Below are positions 1 to 8,464 of a stretch of 64,000 nt of DNA, piece by piece. Positions within the stretch are counted from its first letter, which is position 1. Each line of letters opens with the position of its first letter. Position numbers and translations under genes: made by a program. Source of the DNA: G051903925 sp051903925 (lineage in GTDB: Bacteria > Pseudomonadota > Alphaproteobacteria > Zavarziniales > Zavarziniaceae); contig NZ_CP173678.1 in NCBI RefSeq assembly GCF_051903925.1, positions 1,178,001-1,242,000 of the forward strand, written 5' to 3'. The notes under the pieces were generated by a model. It had not been told where the DNA came from, did not search any database, and saw only the letters and a program-made list of their open reading frames with translations.

Positions 1-3000
1 GGCGCCTGCCACATGCCGACGATCGTCGCCGCGGAGCGCAGCCTGATGGCGACGGGCGCAATGCTGTGGGGCGGCGCCTCGTACAACAACGGCATCCTGC
101 CGTTCAAGAACTACATCCTGGGCGAGGCCTATACCCGCGAGGGCATTGGCGCCAACGTCGTCAATCCGGTCGAGCCGGACGAGAAGATGAAGCGGCGCGG
201 CGTGCTCGCCGTGCTCTATGTCATGCCTGCATGGGAAGTGATTCCCGTGGGCGACATCTTCCGCGTGTTCGAGCGCGGCGGCCGCAACATCATCACCCAG
301 TTCCCGGAAATCGGCATTCCGAGCAACACGGGTGCGATCCAGCGCCTGGAAGAGCCGGGCCGGCCCGACATCCGCCAGTCCAACCGCGCGTCGGGCACGG
401 GCCTGCGCATCGCGGTGCCGGTCATCAACATCCACAAGACGCGCCTGAACGACCCGTTCACCTGGTTCATGGGCACTAACGACCAGCCAGGCGACTTCCG
501 GTCATCGGGCTGCTCGGCCTGTCACGTGGTCTATGCCAACGACCGGCAGCCTGAGCATTCCGGTCCCTATGCCGAGTTCGGCCATTGGGGCGAGAGCCAG
601 CAGGCGGATCCCACGATCCCCAGGGGCGAGCCTGGCCATCCGCTGAAACACGCCTTCACGTCGGCCATTCCGACCAGCCAGTGCATGATCTGCCACATGC
701 ACCAGCCCAACATCTTCCTCAATACCTACCTCGGCTACACGATGTGGGATTACGAGTCGGATGCGCCGAGCATGTGGCCGAAGGAGCAGCATTTCCCGTC
801 CAACGCGGAAATGTTCCAGTCGCTCAACCGCAATCCCGAGGAAGCGGTGGTGCGCGGCCTGTGGCGGGACGTCAACTTCCTGTCCAAGGTCTATGAGCTG
901 AACCCCACGCTGCAGACGACCCAGTTCGCCGATTATCACGGCCATGGCTGGAACTTCCGCGCGATCTTCAGCCGCGACCTGGAAGGCAACCTGCTCGACG
1001 GCGAGGGCAAGATCGTCTCCAACGACGATCCCGACAAGTTCGAGAAGGCCGTGCACCTGGCCGACATCCATGTCGACTATGGCATGCAGTGCATGGACTG
1101 CCATTTCGCGCAGGACAGCCACGGCAACGGCCATCTCTACGGCGAAGTGGCGAACGCGATCGAGATCGGCTGCAAGGACTGCCACGGCACGTCGCAGGCC
1201 TATCCGACGCTGCGCACCAGCGGTCCCGCGGCCAAGCCGGGCGGCAACAACCTGGCGGCGATGCGCGTCGCCGACGGCCGGGCGCGCTTCGAATGGCGCG
1301 GCAACGAGCTCTACCAGCGCTCCAGCGTGTTCCCGGGCCTGGAATGGCGCATGACGCTGGTGAAGGACACGGTCAATCCGTCCTCCGCCGACTACAATGC
1401 CAAGGCCGCCCGCGCCAAGCTGATGTCGAACGACGGCTCCATGCGCTGGGGCCCGGGTGTCGCGGCGGCCGACCTCGCCCACAAGGACGAGGAGATGCTG
1501 TGCTTCACCTGCCATCTGTCCTGGTCGACCAGCTGCGGCGGCTGCCACCTGCCCATCCAGGCGAACTGGAAGACGGAACGGCACCACTACGAAGGCGGCG
1601 AGACGCGCAACTTCGCGACCTATAACCCGCAGGTGGCGCGCGACGACGTGTTCCAGCTGGGCGTCCATGCCTCGGGCAAGAGCCTGGCGCACAATCCGAC
1701 GCCGGAATGCGTGGCTGATCCGTTGAAGTGCGGCGTGGTCACGCCGATCCGCTCGACCTCGGCGCTTGTGCTCTCGTCGACCAACATCAACCGCGAGCGC
1801 ATCTACATCCAGCAGGCCCCGATTGCCGCCAGCGGCTATTCCAGCCAGGCCTTCGCCCCGCACTTCCCGCACACCGTGCGCGTGCAGGAGACCAAGACCT
1901 GCACGAACTGCCACCTGTCGGACAAGGGCGACAACAACGCGCTGATGGCGCAGCTGATGACGCTGGGGACGAACTACTTCAACTTCGTCGGCTACAACGC
2001 CTGGTTCGGCGGCGATGGCGGCGTCATCGCGCAGGAAGTGACCGAGTGGGACGAGCCCCAGGCCGTCATCGGCAGCTACCTGCACCGCTATGCCTATCCG
2101 CAATGGTATGCGGAGCACCAGGCGCGGGGCCGCGAGCTGAAGTTCGACACCTCGGCCCGCGGGCAGTTCACCCACACAGCCGGGCGCGCCAATTGCGTCC
2201 AGCTGCGTGGCGAGTACCTGTACGTGGCAGAGGGGTCGTCCGGCTTCCGCGTCTATGACGTGCAGGCAATCGCCAACAAGGGCTTCTCCGAGCGGATCAT
2301 CACGGCGCCGTTCTCGCCGCTGGGCCATGACAGCCATGTAGCCAGCGAGAACGCGACCTGTGTCGCGCTGTCGACGTCCCAGCCGATCAGCCCCTTGCGC
2401 AACGATGCCAACCGCGCGGCGCATCCGGACAATCTCGAGCAGAAGATGCACGAGCTGTACCGCTATGCCGTCGTGGTCGACAGCGTCGAGGGCCTGATCC
2501 TGGTCGACATCGACACGATGGCGAACGGCGAGGCACGCGACAATTTCCTGAGCCGCGCCGTCACGTGGAACGAGAACGGCGTGCTGAACGGCGCGTCCCA
2601 TGTCTCGATCGCGGGCGTCTACGTCTATGTCGCGACACCCAAGGGGCTGGTGGTCCTGAACCTGGACAACCCGCTGCAGCCTCGCTACGTGACGACGATC
2701 GACCTGCCGGGCGTCACCTCGTCCAACGTGCAGTTCCGCTACCTGTTCGCGACCACACCGCGCGGACTGGAAGTCGTCGACGTGACCCGGCAGGAACAGC
2801 CGCGGATTGTCCCGGGTGCGGTGGTGCCGTTGCGCCAGGCCAACCGGGTCTATGTGGCACGGACCTATGCCTATGTCGCGGCGGGTGCCGATGGCCTGGC
2901 GATCATCGACGTGAAGCGGCCGGAAATGCCGCGTCTCGACCAGATGTTCAACGCCGACGGCCGGTTGAACGACGCGCGTGATGTCACCATCGGTGCCACC

Positions 3001-3453
3001 AACGCCTCGCTCTTCGCCTATGTCGCCGATGGTGTGAACGGCATGAAGGTGGTGCAGCTGATCGCCCCCGACACCCAGCCGAACTTCTATGGCTTCGCGC
3101 CGCGGCCGGTGCCGGAACTGATCGCCTGGGCCCCGACGCCCTATCCGACGCTTGCCGTGTCGGAGGGCCTGGAGCGCGATCGTGGCGTGGACGAAAGCGG
3201 CCATCAGGTGGCGGTCTATGGTCGCCTTGGGTCGCGGCCCTTCACCCGGGCCGAGATGGAGCGCTTCTTCCTGCGGCCCGACGGTTCGCCGATGCTGGTG
3301 ACCGACGAGGTCCGGATGCAGGATTTCGTGCCCGGTACGGTCGCCGAGCCTGCGCCGGTCGTGACCGAGCCGGGGACGGAGCCGCTGGTGCCTGAAGGCG
3401 AGTCGGGTCAACCCCTGCGCCGCCGCACTGGGGAGCAGCGCGCCGCCCGCTGA
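1..3453 (+). CDS. Multiheme c-type cytochrome with LVIVD-type beta-propeller tail (5' end missing)
   Basis: A periplasmic or surface multiheme electron carrier, cut by the window edge. The frame is open from base 1 and the first codons read G-A-C-H, so the window starts inside a CxxCH heme motif; the ATG at 13 is therefore probably internal. Counting from that ATG, seven more CxxCH motifs lie at residues 167 (CSACH), 224 (CMICH), 360 (CMDCH), 387 (CKDCH), 497 (CFTCH), 508 (CGGCH) and 630 (CTNCH), giving eight hemes in view. From about residue 720 to 1020 there are five blades of the form YVA-x-GL-x-V-x-DV, the pattern of LVIVD repeats, which fold as a beta-propeller. The C-terminus is rich in Pro and Glu. 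The redox partner and substrate cannot be read from this sequence. A perfect terminator follows the stop, so it is the last gene of its transcript. Confidence 0.85.
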   Translation, partial: GACHMPTIVAAERSLMATGAMLWGGASYNNGILPFKNYILGEAYTREGIGANVVNPVEPDEKMKRRGVLAVLYVMPAWEVIPVGDIFRVFERGGRNIITQFPEIGIPSNTGAIQRLEEPGRPDIRQSNRASGTGLRIAVPVINIHKTRLNDPFTWFMGTNDQPGDFRSSGCSACHVVYANDRQPEHSGPYAEFGHWGESQQADPTIPRGEPGHPLKHAFTSAIPTSQCMICHMHQPNIFLNTYLGYTMWDYESDAPSMWPKEQHFPSNAEMFQSLNRNPEEAVVRGLWRDVNFLSKVYELNPTLQTTQFADYHGHGWNFRAIFSRDLEGNLLDGEGKIVSNDDPDKFEKAVHLADIHVDYGMQCMDCHFAQDSHGNGHLYGEVANAIEIGCKDCHGTSQAYPTLRTSGPAAKPGGNNLAAMRVADGRARFEWRGNELYQRSSVFPGLEWRMTLVKDTVNPSSADYNAKAARAKLMSNDGSMRWGPGVAAADLAHKDEEMLCFTCHLSWSTSCGGCHLPIQANWKTERHHYEGGETRNFATYNPQVARDDVFQLGVHASGKSLAHNPTPECVADPLKCGVVTPIRSTSALVLSSTNINRERIYIQQAPIAASGYSSQAFAPHFPHTVRVQETKTCTNCHLSDKGDNNALMAQLMTLGTNYFNFVGYNAWFGGDGGVIAQEVTEWDEPQAVIGSYLHRYAYPQWYAEHQARGRELKFDTSARGQFTHTAGRANCVQLRGEYLYVAEGSSGFRVYDVQAIANKGFSERIITAPFSPLGHDSHVASENATCVALSTSQPISPLRNDANRAAHPDNLEQKMHELYRYAVVVDSVEGLILVDIDTMANGEARDNFLSRAVTWNENGVLNGASHVSIAGVYVYVATPKGLVVLNLDNPLQPRYVTTIDLPGVTSSNVQFRYLFATTPRGLEVVDVTRQEQPRIVPGAVVPLRQANRVYVARTYAYVAAGADGLAIIDVKRPEMPRLDQMFNADGRLNDARDVTIGATNASLFAYVADGVNGMKVVQLIAPDTQPNFYGFAPRPVPELIAWAPTPYPTLAVSEGLERDRGVDESGHQVAVYGRLGSRPFTRAEMERFFLRPDGSPMLVTDEVRMQDFVPGTVAEPAPVVTEPGTEPLVPEGESGQPLRRRTGEQRAAR

Positions 3454-3468
3454 GGACAGCCTGTCACG

Positions 3469-3504
3469 CGGCCCTGGCTGGACAGACCAGCCAGGGCCGT
3501 TTTT
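3469..3504 (+). terminator. Rho-independent terminator of the multiheme cytochrome gene
   Basis: A perfect 13-bp stem (3469-3481 pairing with 3487-3499) with a 5-base loop (ACAGA) is followed at once by five T residues (3500-3504). It lies 16 bases after the cytochrome stop codon. It is the clearest intrinsic terminator in the window and separates the cytochrome from the crotonase gene. Confidence 0.93.
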
Positions 3505-3553
3505 ATGTCCAAGGCCGGACAGGCAAGGAAGCCGGCCCTGAAGGGGAGGGGCC

Positions 3554-4408
3554 ATGGCCCAGGAAGAGCGCGTGCTGCTGGTCGATCGCCCGGCGCCCTG
3601 GGTCCAGCGCCTGACGCTGAACCGCCCGGACAAGCGCAATGCCCTGAACAATGCGCTGCGGGGCGCGATCCTGGACGCCTTGCAGGCGGGGGACCGCGAT
3701 CCGGACATCCGCGTCTCCATCCTGCGTGGTGCCGGGCCCTGTTTCTCGTCCGGCTATGACCTCGGCTCGAACCTGTTCAAGGACCAGCCCTTCGTGACGG
3801 CGGGCGGCGACGGCCAGTGGGCGCGCCATGTCCTGGACGGCGCCTGCATGATCTGGGACCTGGCCAAGCCGGTGATCGGCCAGGTCCATGGCTATTGCCT
3901 TGCCGGAGGATCGGAACTGGCGGCCGCCTGCGACCTGGTTTATGTCGCCGACGACGTGCAGATGGGTTATCCGCCGGTGCGCCTGATGAGCCCGCCGGAC
4001 AACCAGTTCCACCCCTGGTTCCTGCACATGCGCCATGCCATGGAGATGATGCTGACCGGCGATGCCTATGGCGCGGACGACCTGGTCCGCATGGGCTTTG
4101 CCAACCGGGCCTTCGCGCGGGCCGAACTCGACGACGCGGTGCTGGCCATTGCCGAGCGCATCGCCAAGATCCCCAGCGACCTGCAACAGTTGAACAAGCG
4201 CAGCGTCCACCGGGCCATGGAGGTGATGGGCATGCGGGCGGCCCTGCGCGCCGGTACCGAGATCCAGGCCCTGGCCTTCCACCAGCCGTCGAGCCGGGCC
4301 TACCGCGCCCAGTTCGCGGAAAAGGGGGTCTCCGCGAGCCTGAGCGAGCGGGACCGGGCGTTCGGCGACTACCGCACCCGGGCGAAGCCGCAGGGCGACG
4401 CGACCTGA
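3554..4408 (+). CDS. Enoyl-CoA hydratase/isomerase (crotonase) family protein
   Basis: A 284-residue crotonase-fold protein acting on an acyl-CoA. The ATG is preceded by a purine-rich GGGGAGGGGCC. The N-terminus has the family NRPDKRNAL block (residues 23-31), an oxyanion-hole segment FSSGYDL (64-70) and the second core segment CLAGGSELAAACD (115-127). In true enoyl-CoA hydratases two glutamates flank the active site. Here the first is present (E121 in GGSEL), but the position usually read as G-Q-P-E is GYPP (138-141), so the second is missing. That argues against a simple hydratase and for an isomerase, thioesterase or other crotonase reaction. It stands alone between a terminator and a convergent gene 27 bases away, so context gives no pathway. 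Confidence 0.88.
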   Translation: MAQEERVLLVDRPAPWVQRLTLNRPDKRNALNNALRGAILDALQAGDRDPDIRVSILRGAGPCFSSGYDLGSNLFKDQPFVTAGGDGQWARHVLDGACMIWDLAKPVIGQVHGYCLAGGSELAAACDLVYVADDVQMGYPPVRLMSPPDNQFHPWFLHMRHAMEMMLTGDAYGADDLVRMGFANRAFARAELDDAVLAIAERIAKIPSDLQQLNKRSVHRAMEVMGMRAALRAGTEIQALAFHQPSSRAYRAQFAEKGVSASLSERDRAFGDYRTRAKPQGDAT

Positions 4409-4435
4409 CGCAATGCGGGGTCTGGCATCGCCGGA

Positions 4436-6022
4436 TCAGGCCGCATTGGCGTTCGCCGCCTGCTGTGCCGCGAACTGCTCGCGGAAGTCGGCCGCCTCAA
4501 GCGGCTTGGAGAACAGCCAGCCTTGGGCGAAGTGCACGCCGCGCTGGCGCAGCGCGTCCCGCTGCTCTGGTCGTTCAACCCCTTCCGCGACCATCTGCAG
4601 GTCGCGCGACCGGGCCAGACCGATGATGTGGTCGACGATCTCGGTCCGGGGCGCGCCGCGAAAGGCGTTCGCCACAAAGGCGCGATCGATCTTCAGGAAG
4701 TCGAGCGTCAGGCTGTCGAGATAGGCGAGGTTGGAATAGCCCACGCCGAAATCGTCGCTGCCGACCATGAAGCCATGCAGCCGCAGGTCGGCGATGGTGG
4801 CGGCGCAGGCATTCACGTCGACCAGTTCGCGCTCCGTGATCTCCAGGTGGATGGCATTGACCGGCAGGCGCTCGCGCCGTGCCAGTCCCGTCAGCAGCGG
4901 CAGGAGTTCGGGCCGGACGAGGTCGATCGAACTGATGTTCAGGCTGATGAACGCGCCGGCCTGGCCGCGGAGAAAGGGCGCCATGTCCTCGATCGCCGTC
5001 GCGATCACATGGCCGGTCAGGCGCCCGATCAGGCCATGGCGCTCCGCAATGGGAACGAATATGTCGGGCGGCACCAGTTCGCCATTGCCGCGTCGCCAGC
5101 GGGCCAGCGCCTCCGCCCCCGCCCAGCGCCCCGTCGCCAAATCGACCACGGGCTGATAGACGAGGAAGACCTCACCGCGCTGAAGGCCGCCACGCAGCAG
5201 GCTGGGCAGGGCAGTGCGGGACAGCCTGAACCGCTGGGCCAGCCACAGGGTGAGGATGCCAGCCAGCAGGCCCAGGGGAACCAGGACCCAGGCCAGGCGA
5301 TAGGCCATCGCGACGACCGTGGCACGGGGGACCGCGGCATAGGCGAAATGGTCCCAGACGGGGGAGATGGCCCAGGCCACCAGAAAGTCGCCGTGCCACC
5401 CGGCGCCGCGCGGCTGCGACCGCGAAAGCGCAAGGTCCGACCAGTCGAGGCCTGCGGGCACGGAGGCAGCCATCGTCTGCCGGACGCTGAGGCTGGCCAG
5501 GCCAGAGAGCATGCTGTCGGACGCGACCAGCATGAAGATCAGGGCCGGGTGGACGAACGCGGCATAACCCTGGGTCGAACCGACGACCAGCAGCGGCGTG
5601 CCGGGTGCGATCGGCAATTCCCGGGCCAGGTAGATCCGCGTGGTGCCACCATTGATGAAGTCGGGCTGGCCCAGGTCGAACGCCTCGTCCGCATAGAAGG
5701 ACGAGCATCGAAGCCTTGTGCCCTCGATGTAGCCAAAGCCCTGCAGCAGGCTGGAACTGACGTCGAACCGGCGCATGCGCGCGATCGACTCCCGGCCACA
5801 GGGTTGCCCGCCATCATGGGCTGCCAGTTCGGCCAATGCGCCGTTGATCTGGCGCGTCGTCTCTGCCGCCCGGTCCAGCACGATGCCGGCGACGATGGTC
5901 GTTGCCTGTCGCTGGTCGCGCAGGCTGATTTCCCATGCCAGTGCGGCACCCAGGACCATGAAGGTCAGCAGGACAAGGCCGGAGACAAGCCAGAGGGTCA
6001 GCCTGTGCGGCGAAAGTGGCAT
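4436..6022 (-). CDS. CSS-motif/EAL domain cyclic di-GMP phosphodiesterase
   Basis: A membrane sensor that hydrolyses cyclic di-GMP. The ATG at 6022 is preferred: GGAAGG stands 10 bases before it, whereas extending upstream needs a TTG at 6052. The 528-residue protein has a transmembrane helix at about 8-30, a periplasmic region with the signature cysteine motif CSS (106-108) and a second cysteine at 75, a second helix at about 236-263, then an EAL domain. Catalytic features are intact: EAL 304-306, LNIS 361-364, EITE 394-397, DDFG 423-426 and LKID 443-446. In known CSS-EAL proteins of enterobacteria the periplasmic cysteines respond to redox state through Dsb proteins; that is a family expectation here, not something shown. 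There is no GGDEF domain. The gene is monocistronic and converges on the crotonase gene. Confidence 0.92.
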   Translation of the reverse strand: MPLSPHRLTLWLVSGLVLLTFMVLGAALAWEISLRDQRQATTIVAGIVLDRAAETTRQINGALAELAAHDGGQPCGRESIARMRRFDVSSSLLQGFGYIEGTRLRCSSFYADEAFDLGQPDFINGGTTRIYLARELPIAPGTPLLVVGSTQGYAAFVHPALIFMLVASDSMLSGLASLSVRQTMAASVPAGLDWSDLALSRSQPRGAGWHGDFLVAWAISPVWDHFAYAAVPRATVVAMAYRLAWVLVPLGLLAGILTLWLAQRFRLSRTALPSLLRGGLQRGEVFLVYQPVVDLATGRWAGAEALARWRRGNGELVPPDIFVPIAERHGLIGRLTGHVIATAIEDMAPFLRGQAGAFISLNISSIDLVRPELLPLLTGLARRERLPVNAIHLEITERELVDVNACAATIADLRLHGFMVGSDDFGVGYSNLAYLDSLTLDFLKIDRAFVANAFRGAPRTEIVDHIIGLARSRDLQMVAEGVERPEQRDALRQRGVHFAQGWLFSKPLEAADFREQFAAQQAANANAA

Positions 6023-6130
6023 GCAGGGCCGACCTTCCGTGGGCGCGTCCAAGTCATCAGTCTAGCCCATACCGGTTTTCGAAACGCTAAGGACTGTCGA
6101 CGGTCGACTATGGGTCTGGCCGCGCCTGGA

Positions 6131-6865
6131 TCAGGGCGGGCGGCTCCCAGCCCGGGCCAGCGTGGCCTGTCCTTCTGGTGCTGCGTGACGGGCAAATGCC
6201 TCCAGCACGGCCTTGCGCCGCAGCATGCCAAAGAACCGCAGCATCAGCGTGACGGCATTCTCCGCCATCTCTGCCGCGCGTGCGGGCTCGACGCGGCCAG
6301 CGACGGCCCCCAGGAAGCGGCTCACCTCCTGCTCCGCGAGGTCGTCCGCGATCTCGACATAGTGGCGCGTGATCTCGGGCGCGAAGCCGTTCTCCTCGGT
6401 GAAGCCGACGGCCCGCATCTCGCCCCACAGGGTGACGATCTGGATGTCGGTCACGCTCAGGTGCGGCTCGCCCCCCTTGACCTGGATCTGGACGGCGCCG
6501 ATGCGGGCCAATGCCTCTGCATCGGCCTGGGCCTTTGGATTGCGCGCCAGCAGGCTGGCAACCGGGACCGTGCCACCATCCTCGCCCAGGCGGGCAGCCA
6601 GAAGGCGGTCCAGCTGGGGAAAGGCGCCGGGATCGCGCGGCAGGGAATCCTGGTCGCCGGCCAGCGCCCGCTCGATCTGGGGCAGCGACAGCCGCTGCTC
6701 CCGCTGCAGGCGACGGATGGCCAGGATCCCCGCCACATGCGCTTCGTTGTACTCGGCCACGTTGCGCTTTGGCCGGTCGGGTTCAGGCAGCAGGTTGTGG
6801 CGCAGGAAGGTGCGGATCGTCTCGCGATTGACGCCCGTCAGCCGTTCCAGGTCGCGCATCTTCAT
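6131..6865 (-). CDS. MerR-family transcriptional regulator
   Basis: A 244-residue regulator with a MerR-type winged helix-turn-helix at residues 1-70: a start like LERLTGVNRETIRTFLR, then the wing and the H-V-x-I-x-x-I-R-R-L-Q linker. The rest (about 90-240) is an alpha-helical effector domain without the cysteine cluster of metal-sensing MerR proteins, so a lipid- or drug-like ligand is more likely than a metal. It precedes the CSS-EAL gene on the same strand at a distance of about 108 bases. The target genes are unknown; the phosphotransferase-like gene just upstream, ending 63 bases away, is a possible neighbour target. Confidence 0.82.
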   Translation of the reverse strand: MKMRDLERLTGVNRETIRTFLRHNLLPEPDRPKRNVAEYNEAHVAGILAIRRLQREQRLSLPQIERALAGDQDSLPRDPGAFPQLDRLLAARLGEDGGTVPVASLLARNPKAQADAEALARIGAVQIQVKGGEPHLSVTDIQIVTLWGEMRAVGFTEENGFAPEITRHYVEIADDLAEQEVSRFLGAVAGRVEPARAAEMAENAVTLMLRFFGMLRRKAVLEAFARHAAPEGQATLARAGSRPP

Positions 6866-6928
6866 GATCGCCTGTCTATCAGGTCCAGCGGTCCGCTGTC
6901 ATTGGAGGGGAAGGAAGCGGATGGCGGT

Positions 6929-8011
6929 TCAGCGCGGGATGACGGCCAGCGCGTCCAGGTCGATGGCATGGCGGGCCGCACGCTCCAGCATGGTCAGGAA
7001 CATCCGGTCGCCCCGTTCGGTCTGCCCGACCAGCATGGCGGAGCCCACGGCCATCATCACGCCCCCGAACGTGTAATGGCGATAGTCGGTCATGAAGCGG
7101 TCGAACGGGTAGTCGGACACGCCATGGGCAACGAGGTTCGCGTGGTAGTCGCGCAGCAGCGCACCTTCCGCCGCGGCGCGGTCGGCTGGCGACAGGGCGC
7201 CGCCCACGAAATAGGCGACGTCGAAGGCGCCATAGCCGAAATTCATGGTCTGCCAGTCGACCGTGACCATGACGGGCTCCCCGTCGCGCGCGCCGAACAG
7301 CATGTTGTCTGGGCGGAAGTCGTTGTGCGCCAGGGCGTGCGGCCGGGGAGCCGGCGCATTCCAGGCGGCGAAGGCCTGGATGAACGCCTCGGCCAGGCGC
7401 AGGGCGGCGGGGCCGACGCGCTCCGCATAGCGCGCGACGAAGCCCGGCCACAGCTGCGCCATCAGGTCGGCGGTGTAGAACGCCTGGGCCGTTTCGGGCA
7501 CCAGCAGCCAGTCGGCGGCGGCCAGGGCTGGATCCTGCCAGTGCGAGGCGTGCAGCCGGGCTGCCTCCTCCAGCACCAGGGCCGCCTGGTCGATGGTGCA
7601 GCCCGCCATCTGGTCGCCCTGGACCAGGTCGTGCATGTCCTCCAGCAGCAGAACGAAGTCGTGCGTCGCGTCGTCGAACGGGGCCGCATGGCAATGGGCG
7701 ACGCGGATCCCGGCAGTGTCGGCCAGGCGGTCATAGAAGGCCGCCTCCGCCTTGTAGATCCCGAACATGCGCGCGGCTTCCCGGCTTTCGTCGCTGCCGG
7801 ACGGGAACTTGCCGATCACGGTGGCCGGTGCGTGCGCCGGGATGTCGCCGGAATAGGTCAGGGTGAAGCGCCGCGTCTCCCCCACCTGGCCGGAGCCGAC
7901 GCGCACGCTGCTGACGGCCGAGACGGTGACATCCAGCCCGTCCTGGCGCAGTGCCTGGGTCATCCAGGCGCCGTCGATCGCGTCGGCCGGAACGACGGGT
8001 AGCGCAGCCAT
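6929..8011 (-). CDS. Phosphotransferase-fold (APH/EcKL-like) protein
   Basis: A 360-residue cytoplasmic protein with the aminoglycoside/choline kinase fold. The phosphate-transfer loop HNDFRPDN spans residues 229-236 (catalytic D231, N236), the metal-binding aspartate lies in DWQ (252-254), and an ATP-lysine candidate is K68 in VIGKF. Acidic LLLEDM (121-126) resembles the hinge of the family. Members phosphorylate small alcohols such as aminoglycosides, choline, homoserine or steroid-like substrates; in alphaproteobacteria they often sit near acyl-CoA genes and their substrate is usually unknown. There is no sign that this is a resistance gene. ATG start at 8011, preceded by GGGGAAGG. Confidence 0.82.
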   Translation of the reverse strand: MAALPVVPADAIDGAWMTQALRQDGLDVTVSAVSSVRVGSGQVGETRRFTLTYSGDIPAHAPATVIGKFPSGSDESREAARMFGIYKAEAAFYDRLADTAGIRVAHCHAAPFDDATHDFVLLLEDMHDLVQGDQMAGCTIDQAALVLEEAARLHASHWQDPALAAADWLLVPETAQAFYTADLMAQLWPGFVARYAERVGPAALRLAEAFIQAFAAWNAPAPRPHALAHNDFRPDNMLFGARDGEPVMVTVDWQTMNFGYGAFDVAYFVGGALSPADRAAAEGALLRDYHANLVAHGVSDYPFDRFMTDYRHYTFGGVMMAVGSAMLVGQTERGDRMFLTMLERAARHAIDLDALAVIPR

Positions 8012-8102
8012 GGCGGATCCTTCCCCTGCCTGGACGCCTGCTGGTCCAGTTTTGCGTACAGGCTAGACGCAATCGGGGGCGGGGGAAATCCCGCAAGCAG
8101 CC

Positions 8103-8375
8103 TCAGGCCGCGCGGCGCTTCTCGCCATAGATCAGCCACAGGTTCCGGGCATAGATGATCAGGCCCCCGGCCTGCCCTGCGATGAACACCGGGTCGTCGC
8201 GATGGATCGCATAGGCCAGCAGCACGACGCCGCCGCCAATGCTGAAGAACCAGAACGCGACCGGGATCAGGCTGCGCTTCGCCTTCTCGCTGGCCAGCCA
8301 TTGCACGACGAAGCGCATCGTGAACAGAGCCTGTCCGGCAAAGCCCACGATGATCCACAGGGTGGTATCCTGCAC
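8103..8375 (-). CDS. Lipid A biosynthesis N-terminal (LAB_N) domain small membrane protein
   Basis: A 90-residue inner-membrane protein. The start is a GTG at 8375, with AAGGAG seven bases upstream; the frame stays open further 5' but that would run into pbpC and has no better site. It contains three hydrophobic helices and the LAB_N hallmark sequence pattern (G-Q-x-x-F-x-x-R-F-x-x-Q-W, then S-E-K-x-x-x-S-x-x-P). This domain is found fused to lipid-A-disaccharide synthase or standing alone, often beside a dolichol-phosphate-mannose-type glycosyltransferase. No such partner is adjacent here. The function is not known beyond a probable envelope lipid role. Confidence 0.85.
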   Translation of the reverse strand: MQDTTLWIIVGFAGQALFTMRFVVQWLASEKAKRSLIPVAFWFFSIGGGVVLLAYAIHRDDPVFIAGQAGGLIIYARNLWLIYGEKRRAA

Positions 8376-8464
8376 CGCCCAACTCCTTGAGCACTGGCCA
8401 CGAATTGCGCCGCTTCTAGGCTTTTGGGCCGCGCAATGCCAGTGGCACAAGCGCGCAAGGCGGT

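Noticed and set aside
502..3720. A 1072-codon minus-strand open frame
   Set aside because: It is antisense to the multiheme cytochrome and even crosses its terminator; composition is that of a shadow frame.
4523..8002. A 1159-codon plus-strand open frame
   Set aside because: It runs antisense through three unrelated, well-supported genes (EAL protein, MerR, phosphotransferase), so it cannot be a real protein of that span.
6929..8011. Phosphotransferase as an aminoglycoside resistance gene
   Set aside because: Only the general kinase fold is shared; the sequence belongs with EcKL/choline-kinase-like proteins, and no mobile or resistance context exists.
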